From positions 62,001-126,000 of the forward strand of contig NZ_CANLTR010000002.1 in assembly GCF_947494055.1 (NCBI RefSeq): DNA of 64,000 bases. The letters run 5' to 3'. A program made the position numbers and the translations under genes. This document shows positions 1-8,747 of the stretch, piece after piece (position 1 is the stretch's first letter; each line of letters opens with the position of its first letter). A model generated the notes under the pieces. The model was not told where the DNA came from and did no database searches. It saw only the letters and a program-made list of their open reading frames with translations. This stretch comes from an uncultured Jannaschia sp. (GTDB lineage: Bacteria; Pseudomonadota; Alphaproteobacteria; Rhodobacterales; Rhodobacteraceae).

Positions 1-788
1 CCCCGCGGATCGGCCTTCGGCGTCGCCGAGAGAAGCGCCTTGGCGTAGGGATGCTTCGGCGCGCCGAACACCGCGTCCTTCGTCCCCCGCTCGACCGCGC
101 GGCCGAGATACATGACGATCACGTCGTCGGCGACGTGGCGGACGACGCTCAGGTCGTGGCTGATGAAGAGGTAGGCCAGATCCAGCCGCTCCTGCAGGTC
201 GACGAGGAGGTTCAGGATCGCCGACTGGATCGACAGGTCGAGCGCGGAGACCGGCTCGTCCAGCACCAGAACCTTCGGGTCGAGCATCAGCGCGCGGGCC
301 ACCGCGATCCGCTGGCGCTGCCCGCCGGAGAACATGTGCGGGTAGCGGTCGAAATGCTCGGGACGCAAGCCGACGAGGCGCAGCATCTCGCGCGCCTTCT
401 CCTCGCGCTTGGCCTTCGACATCTTCGGGCGGTTGATGACGAGCGGCTCCATCAGGATCTGGCCCACCCGTTGTCGCGGGTTGAGCGAGCCGTAGGGGTC
501 CTGGAAGACGATCTGGACCGAGGCGCGCAAGCTCGCCCAATCCTCCGGCCGGACATCCTTGCCGTCGAGCGTCAGCCGGCCCGCTGTCGGCGCCTCGATC
601 ATCGTGACGACGCGGGCGAGCGTGGACTTGCCGCAGCCGCTTTCGCCCACGACGGCGAGGGTCTTGCCGGCATAGAGGTCGAAATCGACCCCGCCGAGGG
701 CACGAAGCGTCCGGCTCTGCCGCAGGAACCCGCCGCGGACCTCGTAATGGCGTTCGAGCGCGCGGGCGGTCATGACGGGGGCGTTCAC
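1..788 (-). CDS. dppF: Dipeptide ABC transporter ATP-binding protein DppF (C-terminus cut by window edge)
   Basis: One of the two cytoplasmic ATPases that power the dipeptide importer encoded just upstream. Visible are Walker A (GESGCGKST), the Q-loop (VFQDPYGSLNPRQ), the signature LSGGQ-like FSGGQRQR, Walker B (VLVLDEPVSALD) and the switch His in FISHDLSVV. Reading runs off the left edge after a KADPRG segment, so the C-terminal oligopeptide-transporter domain is partly missing. I chose the GTG at 788, whose bases overlap the dppD stop (GTGA), which suggests translational coupling. An in-frame ATG at 773 is the alternative and gives a protein five residues shorter. It is the last visible gene of the dpp operon. 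Family assignment is very secure; peptide specificity is inferred from the DppA neighbour. Confidence 0.92.
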   Translation of the reverse strand, partial: MNAPVMTARALERHYEVRGGFLRQSRTLRALGGVDFDLYAGKTLAVVGESGCGKSTLARVVTMIEAPTAGRLTLDGKDVRPEDWASLRASVQIVFQDPYGSLNPRQRVGQILMEPLVINRPKMSKAKREEKAREMLRLVGLRPEHFDRYPHMFSGGQRQRIAVARALMLDPKVLVLDEPVSALDLSIQSAILNLLVDLQERLDLAYLFISHDLSVVRHVADDVIVMYLGRAVERGTKDAVFGAPKHPYAKALLSATPKADPR

Positions 789-1762
789 GAGGCGATCCTC
801 TGGTCGGTGTTGCGTGGGTAGAAGCAACGCGCGTAGCCCAGATCGGGGCCGAGGGGCGGCGGCGGCTCCGCCCGGCACCTGGCGTCGGCGAACTTGCAGC
901 GCGGCGAGAAGAGACATCCCTTCGGGCGGTCGAACTGCCCCGGCACGACGCCGGGGATGGTCGGCAGCCGCCGTTCCGTCGCCCGCTCGGGCAGCGCGTC
1001 GAGGAGCGCGGCCGTATAGGGGTGGTGCGGGCTGTCGAAGAGCGGCACGACCGGCTGCTCCTCGACCTTCTGGCCGGCATATTGCACGCTCACCCGTTCC
1101 GCCGTCTCCGCCACCACGCCCATGTCGTGCGTGATGAGGACGAGGCCCATTCCCGTGTCCTTCCTCAATCCGGCCAGCAGGTCGAGGATCTGCGCCTGGA
1201 TCGTCACGTCGAGCGCGGTCGTCGGCTCGTCCGCGATCAAGAGCTTCGGCCGGCAGGCGATCGCCATGGCGATCATCACGCGCTGGTTCATGCCTCCGGA
1301 AAGCTGGTGCGGGAAGGCCGAGAGGCGACGCTCGGGGTCGGGGATGCCGACCTGCTCGAAGAGCTCGATCGCGCGGGCGTGCCGCGCGCGCCGGCCGAGG
1401 CCGAGGTGGAAGCGCAGGGCCTCCTTGATCTGCCAGCCGACGGGGAAGCAGGGGTTGAGCGACGACATCGGCTCCTGGAAGATCATCGCGAGGTCGTTGC
1501 CGATGATCCGCCGGCGCGCCCTGGCCCCGATCCGCAGCAGGTCCTGGCCGTCGAACGTCATCTCGTCGGCCGTCACCGTCGCCGTCCAGGGAAGCAGGCC
1601 CATCAGCGCCAGCATGGAGACGGACTTGCCGGAGCCGCTCTCCCCGACGACGGCGAGGATCTCGCCGGCATCGACGTCCTGATCGACGGAATCGACGGCA
1701 CGGAACTTGCCCGAGGCCGTGGCGAAGTCGACGCTGAGATTGCGGATGCGGAGTAGCGACAT
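785..1762 (-). CDS. dppD: Dipeptide ABC transporter ATP-binding protein DppD
   Basis: 325-residue ATPase subunit of the peptide importer, normal length for the family. It carries Walker A (GESGSGKS, about residue 37), the Q-loop (MIFQEPMSSLNP), signature LSGGMNQR, Walker B (LLIADEPTTALD) and switch His (ITHDMGVV). The C-terminal oligopeptide-transporter segment contains the Cys pair of GCLFSPRCKFADARC, a feature of DppD/OppD proteins. The ATG at 1762 lies five bases after the dppC stop and its last codons overlap the GTG start of dppF. It should form a heterodimer with DppF beneath the DppB-DppC membrane channel. Nothing looks damaged. Confidence 0.94.
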   Translation of the reverse strand: MSLLRIRNLSVDFATASGKFRAVDSVDQDVDAGEILAVVGESGSGKSVSMLALMGLLPWTATVTADEMTFDGQDLLRIGARARRRIIGNDLAMIFQEPMSSLNPCFPVGWQIKEALRFHLGLGRRARHARAIELFEQVGIPDPERRLSAFPHQLSGGMNQRVMIAMAIACRPKLLIADEPTTALDVTIQAQILDLLAGLRKDTGMGLVLITHDMGVVAETAERVSVQYAGQKVEEQPVVPLFDSPHHPYTAALLDALPERATERRLPTIPGVVPGQFDRPKGCLFSPRCKFADARCRAEPPPPLGPDLGYARCFYPRNTDQRIAS

Positions 1763-1767
1763 GACGG

Positions 1768-2672
1768 TCAGCTCCGTTTCAGCTTGGGGTCGAGCGCGTC
1801 GCGCAGCCCGTCGCCCATCAGGTTGATCGCCAGCACGGTGACGAGGATGGCGAGGCCGGGGAAGGTCACGACCCACCAGGCGCGCAGGATGAACTCGCGC
1901 GCCTCGGCCAGCATCGTGCCCCATTCCGGCGTCGGCGGCTGCGCCCCCATGCCGAGGAAGCCGAGCGCGGCGGCGTCGAGGATCGCGGTCGAGAAGGAGA
2001 GCGCGGCCTGCACGATGATCGGCGCAAGGCAATTCGGCAGGACGGTCACGAACATCAGCCGGAAGTAACCGGCGCCGACCACCCTGGCCGAGGTGACGTA
2101 GTCCTTCTGACGCTCGGACATGACGCTTGCGCGGGTGAGGCGGACGTAATGCGGCTGGAGCACGATGGCGATGGCGATCATCGCGTTCAGGAGCGACGGC
2201 CCCAGCACCGCGACCAGCACCAGCGCGAGGAGGAGCGACGGGAAGGCCAGGATGATGTCCATGATCCGCATGATGATCGCGTCGAGCCAGCGTGGCGCAA
2301 ACCCGGCCACGAGGCCCATGAGGATGCCGCCCGTGGCCGCGATGGCGACGACGACGACACCGACGAAGAAGGAGAACCGCGCGCCGACGATCAGACGCGA
2401 GAGCAAGTCGCGGCCGAGCGGGTCGGTCCCGAGGAAGAAGCGCCATTCCCCGCCGGCTTGCCAGACGGGCGGCTGGAGCGTCGCGCTGCGGAACTGCGCG
2501 GTCGGGTCGTGCGGCGCGATCCAGGGGCCGAACAGCGCGAGGAATGCGAAGACGGCGAAGATCGACAGGCCGATCACAGCGCCCCGGTTCTCCCGGAAGT
2601 AGAACCAGAACTCACGCAGGCGGCCGGGGCGTTCCTCGACCATCGCGGCTTCGGCGGAAAGGGCCTCGTCCA

Positions 2673-2673
<1 letters not shown>
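1768..2673 (-). CDS. dppC: Dipeptide ABC transporter permease DppC
   Basis: 301-residue inner-membrane permease. A cytoplasmic N-terminus is followed by the first helix (about residues 32-52), then the OppC_N and BPD_transp_1 regions with five further helices. The EAA-type coupling loop is visible in the stretch around ASVMSERQKDYVTSARVVGA. The highly conserved segment FLGTDPLGRDLLSRLI near residue 82 is typical of DppC/OppC periplasmic loops. The ATG at 2673 shares one base with the dppB stop (TGATG), so translation is probably coupled. With DppB it forms the channel for peptides delivered by DppA. Confidence 0.94.
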
Positions 2674-3673
<1,000 letters not shown>

Positions 3674-3680
<7 letters not shown>

Positions 3681-4783
3681 GGCAGCACCGTCAGCTCCTT
3701 CGGGAATTGGGTGAGCGACACGCAGCCGTCCTCGGTGACCAGCACGTCGTCCTCGATCCGCACGCCGAACCGGCCGGGCGCGTAGAGGCCGGGCTCGTTG
3801 GTGAAGACGGTGCCCGCGTCGAGTGCCGCGTGGTTGCCGCGCATAATGTAGGGCGCCTCGTGCACCTCGCGGCCGAGGCCGTGGCCGGTCTTGGTGCGAA
3901 TGCGATCGGCGAAGGGCGAGGCTTCGAGCACACCGGTCACCGCGTCGTCGATCTCGTGCGCGGTGATGCCGGCGCGCGTGACCTCGAAGCCACGCCGATT
4001 GGCGCGAAGCACGGTGTCGTAGACTTCCCGCGCCTCGTCGCTTGCATGGCCGAAGAACACGGTGCGGGTGATGTCGGCCGCGAAGCCGCTTACGCGCGCG
4101 CCGAAATCGAAGAGGAGCGCGTCGCCGGGCGCGATCGCGTAATCCGCCCGCGCCTTCGCGTGGGGGCGGGCCGAATTGTCGCCCGCCGCGACGATCGGGC
4201 CGAAGGCCAGCGCCTCGGCCCCTTCCGCGAAGAGGTTGGAGACGAGCGACCGTTCGATCTCCGCCTCGCTCTGTCCCGCCCTTATGCCTTCGAGCGTCCG
4301 CGCCAGCGCGCGTTCGGACACGTCGATCGCGGCGCGGAGCGCGTCGAGTTCGCCGGCGGTCTTGACGGTGCGGAGCCCGGAAATCTCGGCCTCGGCATCG
4401 ACGATCCGCAGGTCCGGCTGCGCCCGGAGGAGCGCGTGGTGCACGAAGACGCGCATCACCTGCCCCTCGACGGCGAGCGAGGCGATCCGCAGATGCGACA
4501 GGAGCGCGTCGAACGCCGCGACGTAGCCGTCCTGATCGCGCCAGTCGAACACGGCACCCTCGAACCCGATCGCGTTCCAGGAGCCGAGCTCGAGGTTCGG
4601 GACAACGGCCGCCGGGGCGGCCCCGGCGGGGACGACGATCAGGAAAGGGCGTTCGTGGCTCGAGAAGGGATGCGGCACGACGCGGGCGAAGTTCGGGCCG
4701 GGCACGAGCGCGACCGCGTCGACGCCCAGGGTCCGGGCGATCTGCGCGTAGGGTTCGAGACGGTCAGACAGGGTATCCGGCAT
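3674..4783 (-). CDS. M24-family metallopeptidase (Xaa-Pro aminopeptidase/dipeptidase type)
   Basis: 369-residue cytoplasmic peptidase with a creatinase-like N-terminal domain and a C-terminal pita-bread domain. All five metal ligands of M24 enzymes can be read: two Asp in LFDFGARVSGFAADITR, His in TGHGLGREVHE, Glu in TNEPGLY and Glu in RIEDDVLV. The family cleaves Xaa-Pro bonds or Xaa-Pro dipeptides. I chose ATG 4783 (MPDTLSDRL) because upstream in-frame residues are an Arg-rich tail that also forms a hairpin. The gene sits between dppA and dppB and overlaps dppB by seven bases, so it is part of the transport operon and likely processes imported peptides. Exact substrate (proline dipeptides or another imidopeptide) cannot be told from sequence. 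Confidence 0.88.
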
Positions 4784-4803
4784 CGGGGTGCTCGCGGAAT
4801 GGG

Positions 4804-4836
4804 TCCGCCGGCGACGCACGAAGCGCCGCCGGCGGA
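4804..4836 (-). promoter_or_regulatory. GC-rich hairpin between dppA and the M24 peptidase gene
   Basis: TCCGCCGGCG at 4804-4813 is the exact reverse complement of CGCCGGCGGA at 4827-4836, with a 13-base loop. It lies in the 63-base gap after the dppA stop, inside the operon. There is no T-tract, so it is more likely an mRNA-stabilising or partial-termination stem than a full terminator. Confidence 0.6.
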
Positions 4837-4846
4837 TAGGGTACAA

Positions 4847-6442
4847 TTACTCGGACAGGCCGACCTGGTTGAAGATGTGGCCGCCGAGCGGGTGGACGAC
4901 GTAGCCCTCCACTTCGGGGCGCATCGTCATGAACACGACCGAATGCGCGATCGTGGCCCAAGGCGCCTGCTCCTTGAAGATGACCTGCGCCTCCTCGTAG
5001 AGCGGCGTGCGCTCCTCCTGCGTGGACTTCGTCTTGGCTTCCTGGATGACCTCGTCGAAGGGCTCGTGGCACCAGTTCGCGCGGTTCGAGTTGCCGACCG
5101 CGTCGCAGCCCAGAAGCACGGCGAGGAAGTTGTCCGGGTCGCCGTTGTCGCCGGTCCAGCCGAGCAAGACGGCGCCGTCACGGTCCTCCGCCTTGGAGCG
5201 CTCGAGATATTCCCCCCACTCGTAGGACACGATCTCGACGTCGACGCCGACCTGTGCGAAATCCTCCTGGAGCAGCTCGGCCATGCGGCGGGCGTTCGGG
5301 TTGTACGGACGCTGCACCGGCATCGCCCAGACCTTCATCGACAGGTCGGTGACGCCCTCCTCCTCGAGCATCGCGCGGGCGGCCTCGGGGTCGTATTCGT
5401 CATCCTCGACCGCGTCGTTGTAGGACCACATGGTCGGCGGAATCGGGTTCTTGGCGACCTCGCCCGAGCCCTGGAACACCACGTCGATGATGGCGTCCTT
5501 GTCGATGGCCATGTTGAGGGCCTTGCGGACGTTCGGATTGTCGAACGGCTCCATGTTCGTGTTGTAGGCGAGGTAGCCGACGTTGAGCCCCTCCTGCTCC
5601 ATCACGACGATGTCCTCGGCATCCTTCATCGCCTGCACGTCGGCGGGGTTCGGATAGGCCATGATGTGGCACTCGCCGGCCTGCACCTTCTGGTAGCGCA
5701 CGGAAGCGTCGGGCGTGATCGCGAAGATCAGCGCCTCGACCTTGGCCGGGTCGCCCCAGTAATCCTCGTTGCGCAGGTAACGGATCACCGCGTCCTTCTG
5801 GTAGGCCTGGAAGGTGAACGGGCCGGTGCCGACGGGCTGCTGGTTCAGCATCTCGGGCGTGCCGGCCTCCATCATCGCGTCGGCATATTCCTTCGACAGG
5901 ATGGACGCGAAATCCATCGCCATGTTGGCGATGAAGGGCGCTTCGGGCCGCGTGAGATTGAAGCGGACGGTGTAGTCGTCGACCTTCTCGATGCTCTCGA
6001 CGAGGTCGGGCATCGACATGCTCTCGTAATACTCGAACGTGCCGCCGGAGACGGAGTTGTAGGGGTTCTCGGAATTGCCCTGACGGTCGAAGCTGAAGAT
6101 CACGTCGTCGGCGTTCAGGTCACGGGTCGGCGTGAACTGGTCGTTCGAGTGGAACTGCACGCCCTCGCGCAGCTTGAAGGTGACCGTCATGCCGTCGTCC
6201 GAGACTTCCCAGCTCTCGGCGAGGCCGGGCACGACCTCGGTGGTGCCGGTCTTGAACTCGACGAGCTTGTCGTAGAGCGGGTGGCTGGAGGCGTCGAAGG
6301 TCGTGCCCGCGGTATAGAGCGCGGGGTCGAATCCTTCGGGCGAGCCTTCCGAGCAATAGACGAGCGATTGCGCGCTTGCCGCGGACGCGCCGAGCGTCGC
6401 AAGCAGCACCGCGGTCGCGATATCACGTTTCATTGGCATCAT
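4847..6442 (-). CDS. dppA: Periplasmic dipeptide-binding protein DppA
   Basis: 531-residue substrate-binding protein of SBP family 5. An N-terminal signal peptide ends near AASAQ (about residue 25). The mature start reads LVYCSEGSPEGFDPALYTAG, almost the E. coli DppA sequence, and the later SWEVSDDGMTVTFKLREGV block is also typical. It binds peptides in the periplasm and delivers them to DppB-DppC. Tandem ATGs at 6442 and 6439 (and MKR at 6433) all lie after GGGAGA, so the exact start is uncertain by three codons. It is the first gene of the operon; a hairpin follows its stop codon. The long divergent spacer upstream should hold its promoter. Confidence 0.93.
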   Translation of the reverse strand: MMPMKRDIATAVLLATLGASAASAQSLVYCSEGSPEGFDPALYTAGTTFDASSHPLYDKLVEFKTGTTEVVPGLAESWEVSDDGMTVTFKLREGVQFHSNDQFTPTRDLNADDVIFSFDRQGNSENPYNSVSGGTFEYYESMSMPDLVESIEKVDDYTVRFNLTRPEAPFIANMAMDFASILSKEYADAMMEAGTPEMLNQQPVGTGPFTFQAYQKDAVIRYLRNEDYWGDPAKVEALIFAITPDASVRYQKVQAGECHIMAYPNPADVQAMKDAEDIVVMEQEGLNVGYLAYNTNMEPFDNPNVRKALNMAIDKDAIIDVVFQGSGEVAKNPIPPTMWSYNDAVEDDEYDPEAARAMLEEEGVTDLSMKVWAMPVQRPYNPNARRMAELLQEDFAQVGVDVEIVSYEWGEYLERSKAEDRDGAVLLGWTGDNGDPDNFLAVLLGCDAVGNSNRANWCHEPFDEVIQEAKTKSTQEERTPLYEEAQVIFKEQAPWATIAHSVVFMTMRPEVEGYVVHPLGGHIFNQVGLSE

Positions 6443-6972
6443 GCATTCTCCCAGTTGGACGTTCCGCCGACCGGCGCGAAGACCGGTCGCGAAGGGCGGA
6501 CTTGCTGCCGCTCCGGCGATCCTGAACCCTCAGGCGCCGGACCGCCACCGTTCTTTACGCGAGCCTCGCCCGGAGTTCGAGAGGCGGCACGGGACGTCAC
6601 TTTGCGGTCGCCGCGATCGTCCAGCTGCCGGGGACTGGCAATCGCTCCGGGGGTTTCGCAAGTGCGAACGTCTCGCTGCGCTCGGCCGGCATGGACGCGT
6701 ATTCGTCCGCCCGAAATGGGCCCGGCACGCCGATCGCGCGAATGAAACTGGGCCATTCGAGCTTGCACGCGGCCTCGACGTCGAAGCGCGAAGCCATGCC
6801 GGCGGCGATCCGGTATCAGGCGACCGGCACCCTTCCGACGCGGCGCGACCGTGCCGCGGAGATACCGTGTCCCACGCCCGTCTCGTCGACCGGATGTGAA
6901 GGAACATCGGTCGGCGGATCGTGTTCGGCTGGTCTGGAACGTGCATTCCTTAACCAGCCGATGGAGCTCGAC
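6443..6972. other. Divergent intergenic region upstream of dppA and the PfpI gene
   Basis: 530 bases without a convincing gene. It must contain the promoters for dppA (leftward) and the PfpI gene (rightward). One minus-strand reading frame at 6597-6797 (66 codons, starting MASRFDVEAACKLEWPSF) has a protein-like composition, but no recognisable domain and no clear ribosome-binding site. I treat it as possible but unsupported. Confidence 0.4.
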
Positions 6973-7542
6973 ATGCAACTCGATGGAAAGAAGATCGCGA
7001 TCCTCGTCGCGCCGCGCGGCACGGAGGAGCCGGAATTCGTCAAGCCGAAGGAGGCCGTGGAGGCCGCCGGCGGCACCGTGACCGTCGTCAGTCTGGAAGG
7101 CGGTACCGCCAGGACGGTGAACGGTGACCTCGATCCGGGCGGCGAATACCAGATCGACAAGACGGTCGGCGAGGTCTCCGCCGACGAATTCGATGGGCTC
7201 GTCATTCCCGGCGGCACGGTCGGTGCCGACAAGCTGCGGGCCGATGCGGACATCGTGTCCTTCGTGCGCGCCTTCTTCGAGCAGTCGAAACCCGTCGGCG
7301 CGATCTGTCACGGGCCCTGGACGCTGGTCGAGGCGGACGTGCTGAGCGACCGCAAGCTCACCTCCTATCCGTCGCTGCAGACGGATATCCGCAATGCCGG
7401 CGGCACCTGGACGGACGCGGAGGTGGTCGTCGACCACGGCCTCGTCACCAGCCGCAATCCGAACGACCTGCCGGCGTTCTGCGACAAGATCGTCGAGGAG
7501 TTCGCCGAAGGTCGCCACGAGGCGCAAAGCCTGAGCGCCTGA
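6973..7542 (+). CDS. DJ-1/PfpI family protein (PfpI/YhbO-like)
   Basis: 189-residue cytoplasmic protein of the type 1 glutamine amidotransferase-like PfpI group. The nucleophile elbow AICHGPW places the reactive Cys at residue 112 next to His113, and the conserved acidic residue is in the GTEEPE loop near residue 20. Family members are described as intracellular proteases or as protein/nucleotide deglycases and are usually stress-related. I chose ATG 6973 because GGAG lies six bases before it; an ATG at 6961 is in frame but overlaps that ribosome-binding site. It is followed after 55 bases by a secreted esterase, possibly co-transcribed. Length is normal for the family. Confidence 0.88.
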   Translation: MQLDGKKIAILVAPRGTEEPEFVKPKEAVEAAGGTVTVVSLEGGTARTVNGDLDPGGEYQIDKTVGEVSADEFDGLVIPGGTVGADKLRADADIVSFVRAFFEQSKPVGAICHGPWTLVEADVLSDRKLTSYPSLQTDIRNAGGTWTDAEVVVDHGLVTSRNPNDLPAFCDKIVEEFAEGRHEAQSLSA

Positions 7543-7597
7543 ACGCTCACCCTTTCGCCGGTCCTTTCCGGCCAAACCTAGACAAGAGAGCCTTTTC

Positions 7598-8638
7598 ATG
7601 ACGAACCCGATTTACGCCACGCTCGCCGGCCTTACGCTGGCCCTGCCGCTGACCGCGACGGCCGAGCAGCACACGTTGCCCGAGGGGGAGGTCGTGCTGT
7701 CGCCCGATACGCAAGCCTTCATCGACAGCATCGCCGACGCCCCGCCGATCAACACGCTGCCACCGGAGGAGGCGCGGCAGGTCCTCATCGACACGCAGAC
7801 CGGCGCGGACGTCGAGATGCCCGCCGCCTCGGTCGAGGAAATGACGCTCGACATCGGCCCGACGGGCAGCGTCACGGTCCATGTCGTCCGTCCCGACGGC
7901 ACGGAGGGCGAGACGCTGCCCGGCGTGGTCTACTTCCACGGCGGCGGCTGGATCCTCGGCAACTTCACCACGCACGAACGGCTGATCCGCGAGCTCGCCG
8001 ACCAGTCGGGCGCGGCGATGGTGTTCGTCGATTACGCCCCTGCCCCCGAGCAGAAGCATCCCGTCCAGCTCGAGCAGGATTTCGCGGTGCTCCAGCATGT
8101 CGCCGAGAATGCCGGCGAGTACGGGATCGACCCGGAGCGGCTGGCACTGGCCGGCGATTCCGTCGGCGGTCAGATGGTGGCCGTCGTGGCGCAGATGGCG
8201 AAGGAGGAAGGCCCGGAACTCGACGCGGTCGCGATGCTCTATCCCGTCACCACGGCGAACCTGACGAGCGAGTCCTACGAGCTCTTCGCCGACGGCCCGT
8301 GGCTCAGCAAGGCGTCGATGGAATGGTTCTGGAACGCCTACCTGCCGGAAGACGCCGATGCGTCGGACCCGATGATCTCGCCGCTGAACTACAGCGAGGA
8401 CGAACTGGCCGACCTGCCGCCCGCGCTGGTCATTACCGATGCGAACGACGTGCTGCGCGACGAGGGCGAGGCCTTCGCGGCGAAGCTTGTCCGGGCGGGC
8501 GTACCGACCGAGCAGGCGCGTTACGAGTTCACCATGCATGACTTCATGATGCTGAACCCGCTGGCCAAGACTCCCGCGACGGAAGCTGCGATCGAGCAGA
8601 CGGCCGGGTTCCTTCGGGATCACCTATCCGCCGAGTAA
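7598..8638 (+). CDS. Secreted alpha/beta hydrolase (hormone-sensitive-lipase type esterase)
   Basis: 346-residue esterase/lipase. An N-terminal signal peptide (hydrophobic residues about 4-20, cleavage near TATAE) sends it to the periplasm or outside. The oxyanion-hole motif HGGGW lies at about 114-118. The nucleophile elbow GDSVGG puts Ser188 as catalytic, with likely Asp284 (TDANDVLRDE) and His314 (TMHDFMML) completing the triad. These features define the HSL family (family IV esterases), which cleave short acyl esters. The gene follows the PfpI gene on the same strand and is followed by a strong hairpin terminator. The natural substrate cannot be deduced. Confidence 0.87.
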   Translation: MTNPIYATLAGLTLALPLTATAEQHTLPEGEVVLSPDTQAFIDSIADAPPINTLPPEEARQVLIDTQTGADVEMPAASVEEMTLDIGPTGSVTVHVVRPDGTEGETLPGVVYFHGGGWILGNFTTHERLIRELADQSGAAMVFVDYAPAPEQKHPVQLEQDFAVLQHVAENAGEYGIDPERLALAGDSVGGQMVAVVAQMAKEEGPELDAVAMLYPVTTANLTSESYELFADGPWLSKASMEWFWNAYLPEDADASDPMISPLNYSEDELADLPPALVITDANDVLRDEGEAFAAKLVRAGVPTEQARYEFTMHDFMMLNPLAKTPATEAAIEQTAGFLRDHLSAE

Positions 8639-8661
8639 AGGGCCCGCGTCCCTATCGAAGA

Positions 8662-8692
8662 CAGAACGCCCGGCTTGAAGCCGGGCGTTCTG
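8662..8692. terminator. Bidirectional terminator between the esterase and the convergent molybdoenzyme gene
   Basis: CAGAACGCCCGGCTT (8662-8676) is followed after one base by its exact reverse complement, giving a 15-bp arm inverted repeat. It lies 23 bases after the esterase stop and 56 bases after the convergent gene's stop. The T-rich side is poor on both strands, but the position between convergent stops supports a shared terminator. Confidence 0.75.
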
Positions 8693-8747
8693 CGTTCCGC
8701 AGGCGCGCCCCGACCGCTTGACAGCGACCGGAGCGCGACAGCATCTC

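Noticed and set aside
3707-6745. Very long plus-strand open frame antisense to dppA and the M24 peptidase
   Set aside because: Composition is Arg/His/Asp-rich with no domain, and it is the complement of two genes with convincing motifs.
6597-6797. 66-codon minus-strand frame in the dppA-PfpI gap
   Set aside because: Plausible composition, but no ribosome-binding site, domain or neighbour support; listed only inside the spacer entry.
8662-8692. Long perfect palindrome considered as a recombination or attachment site
   Set aside because: It sits between two convergent stop codons with no integrase nearby; a shared terminator explains it.
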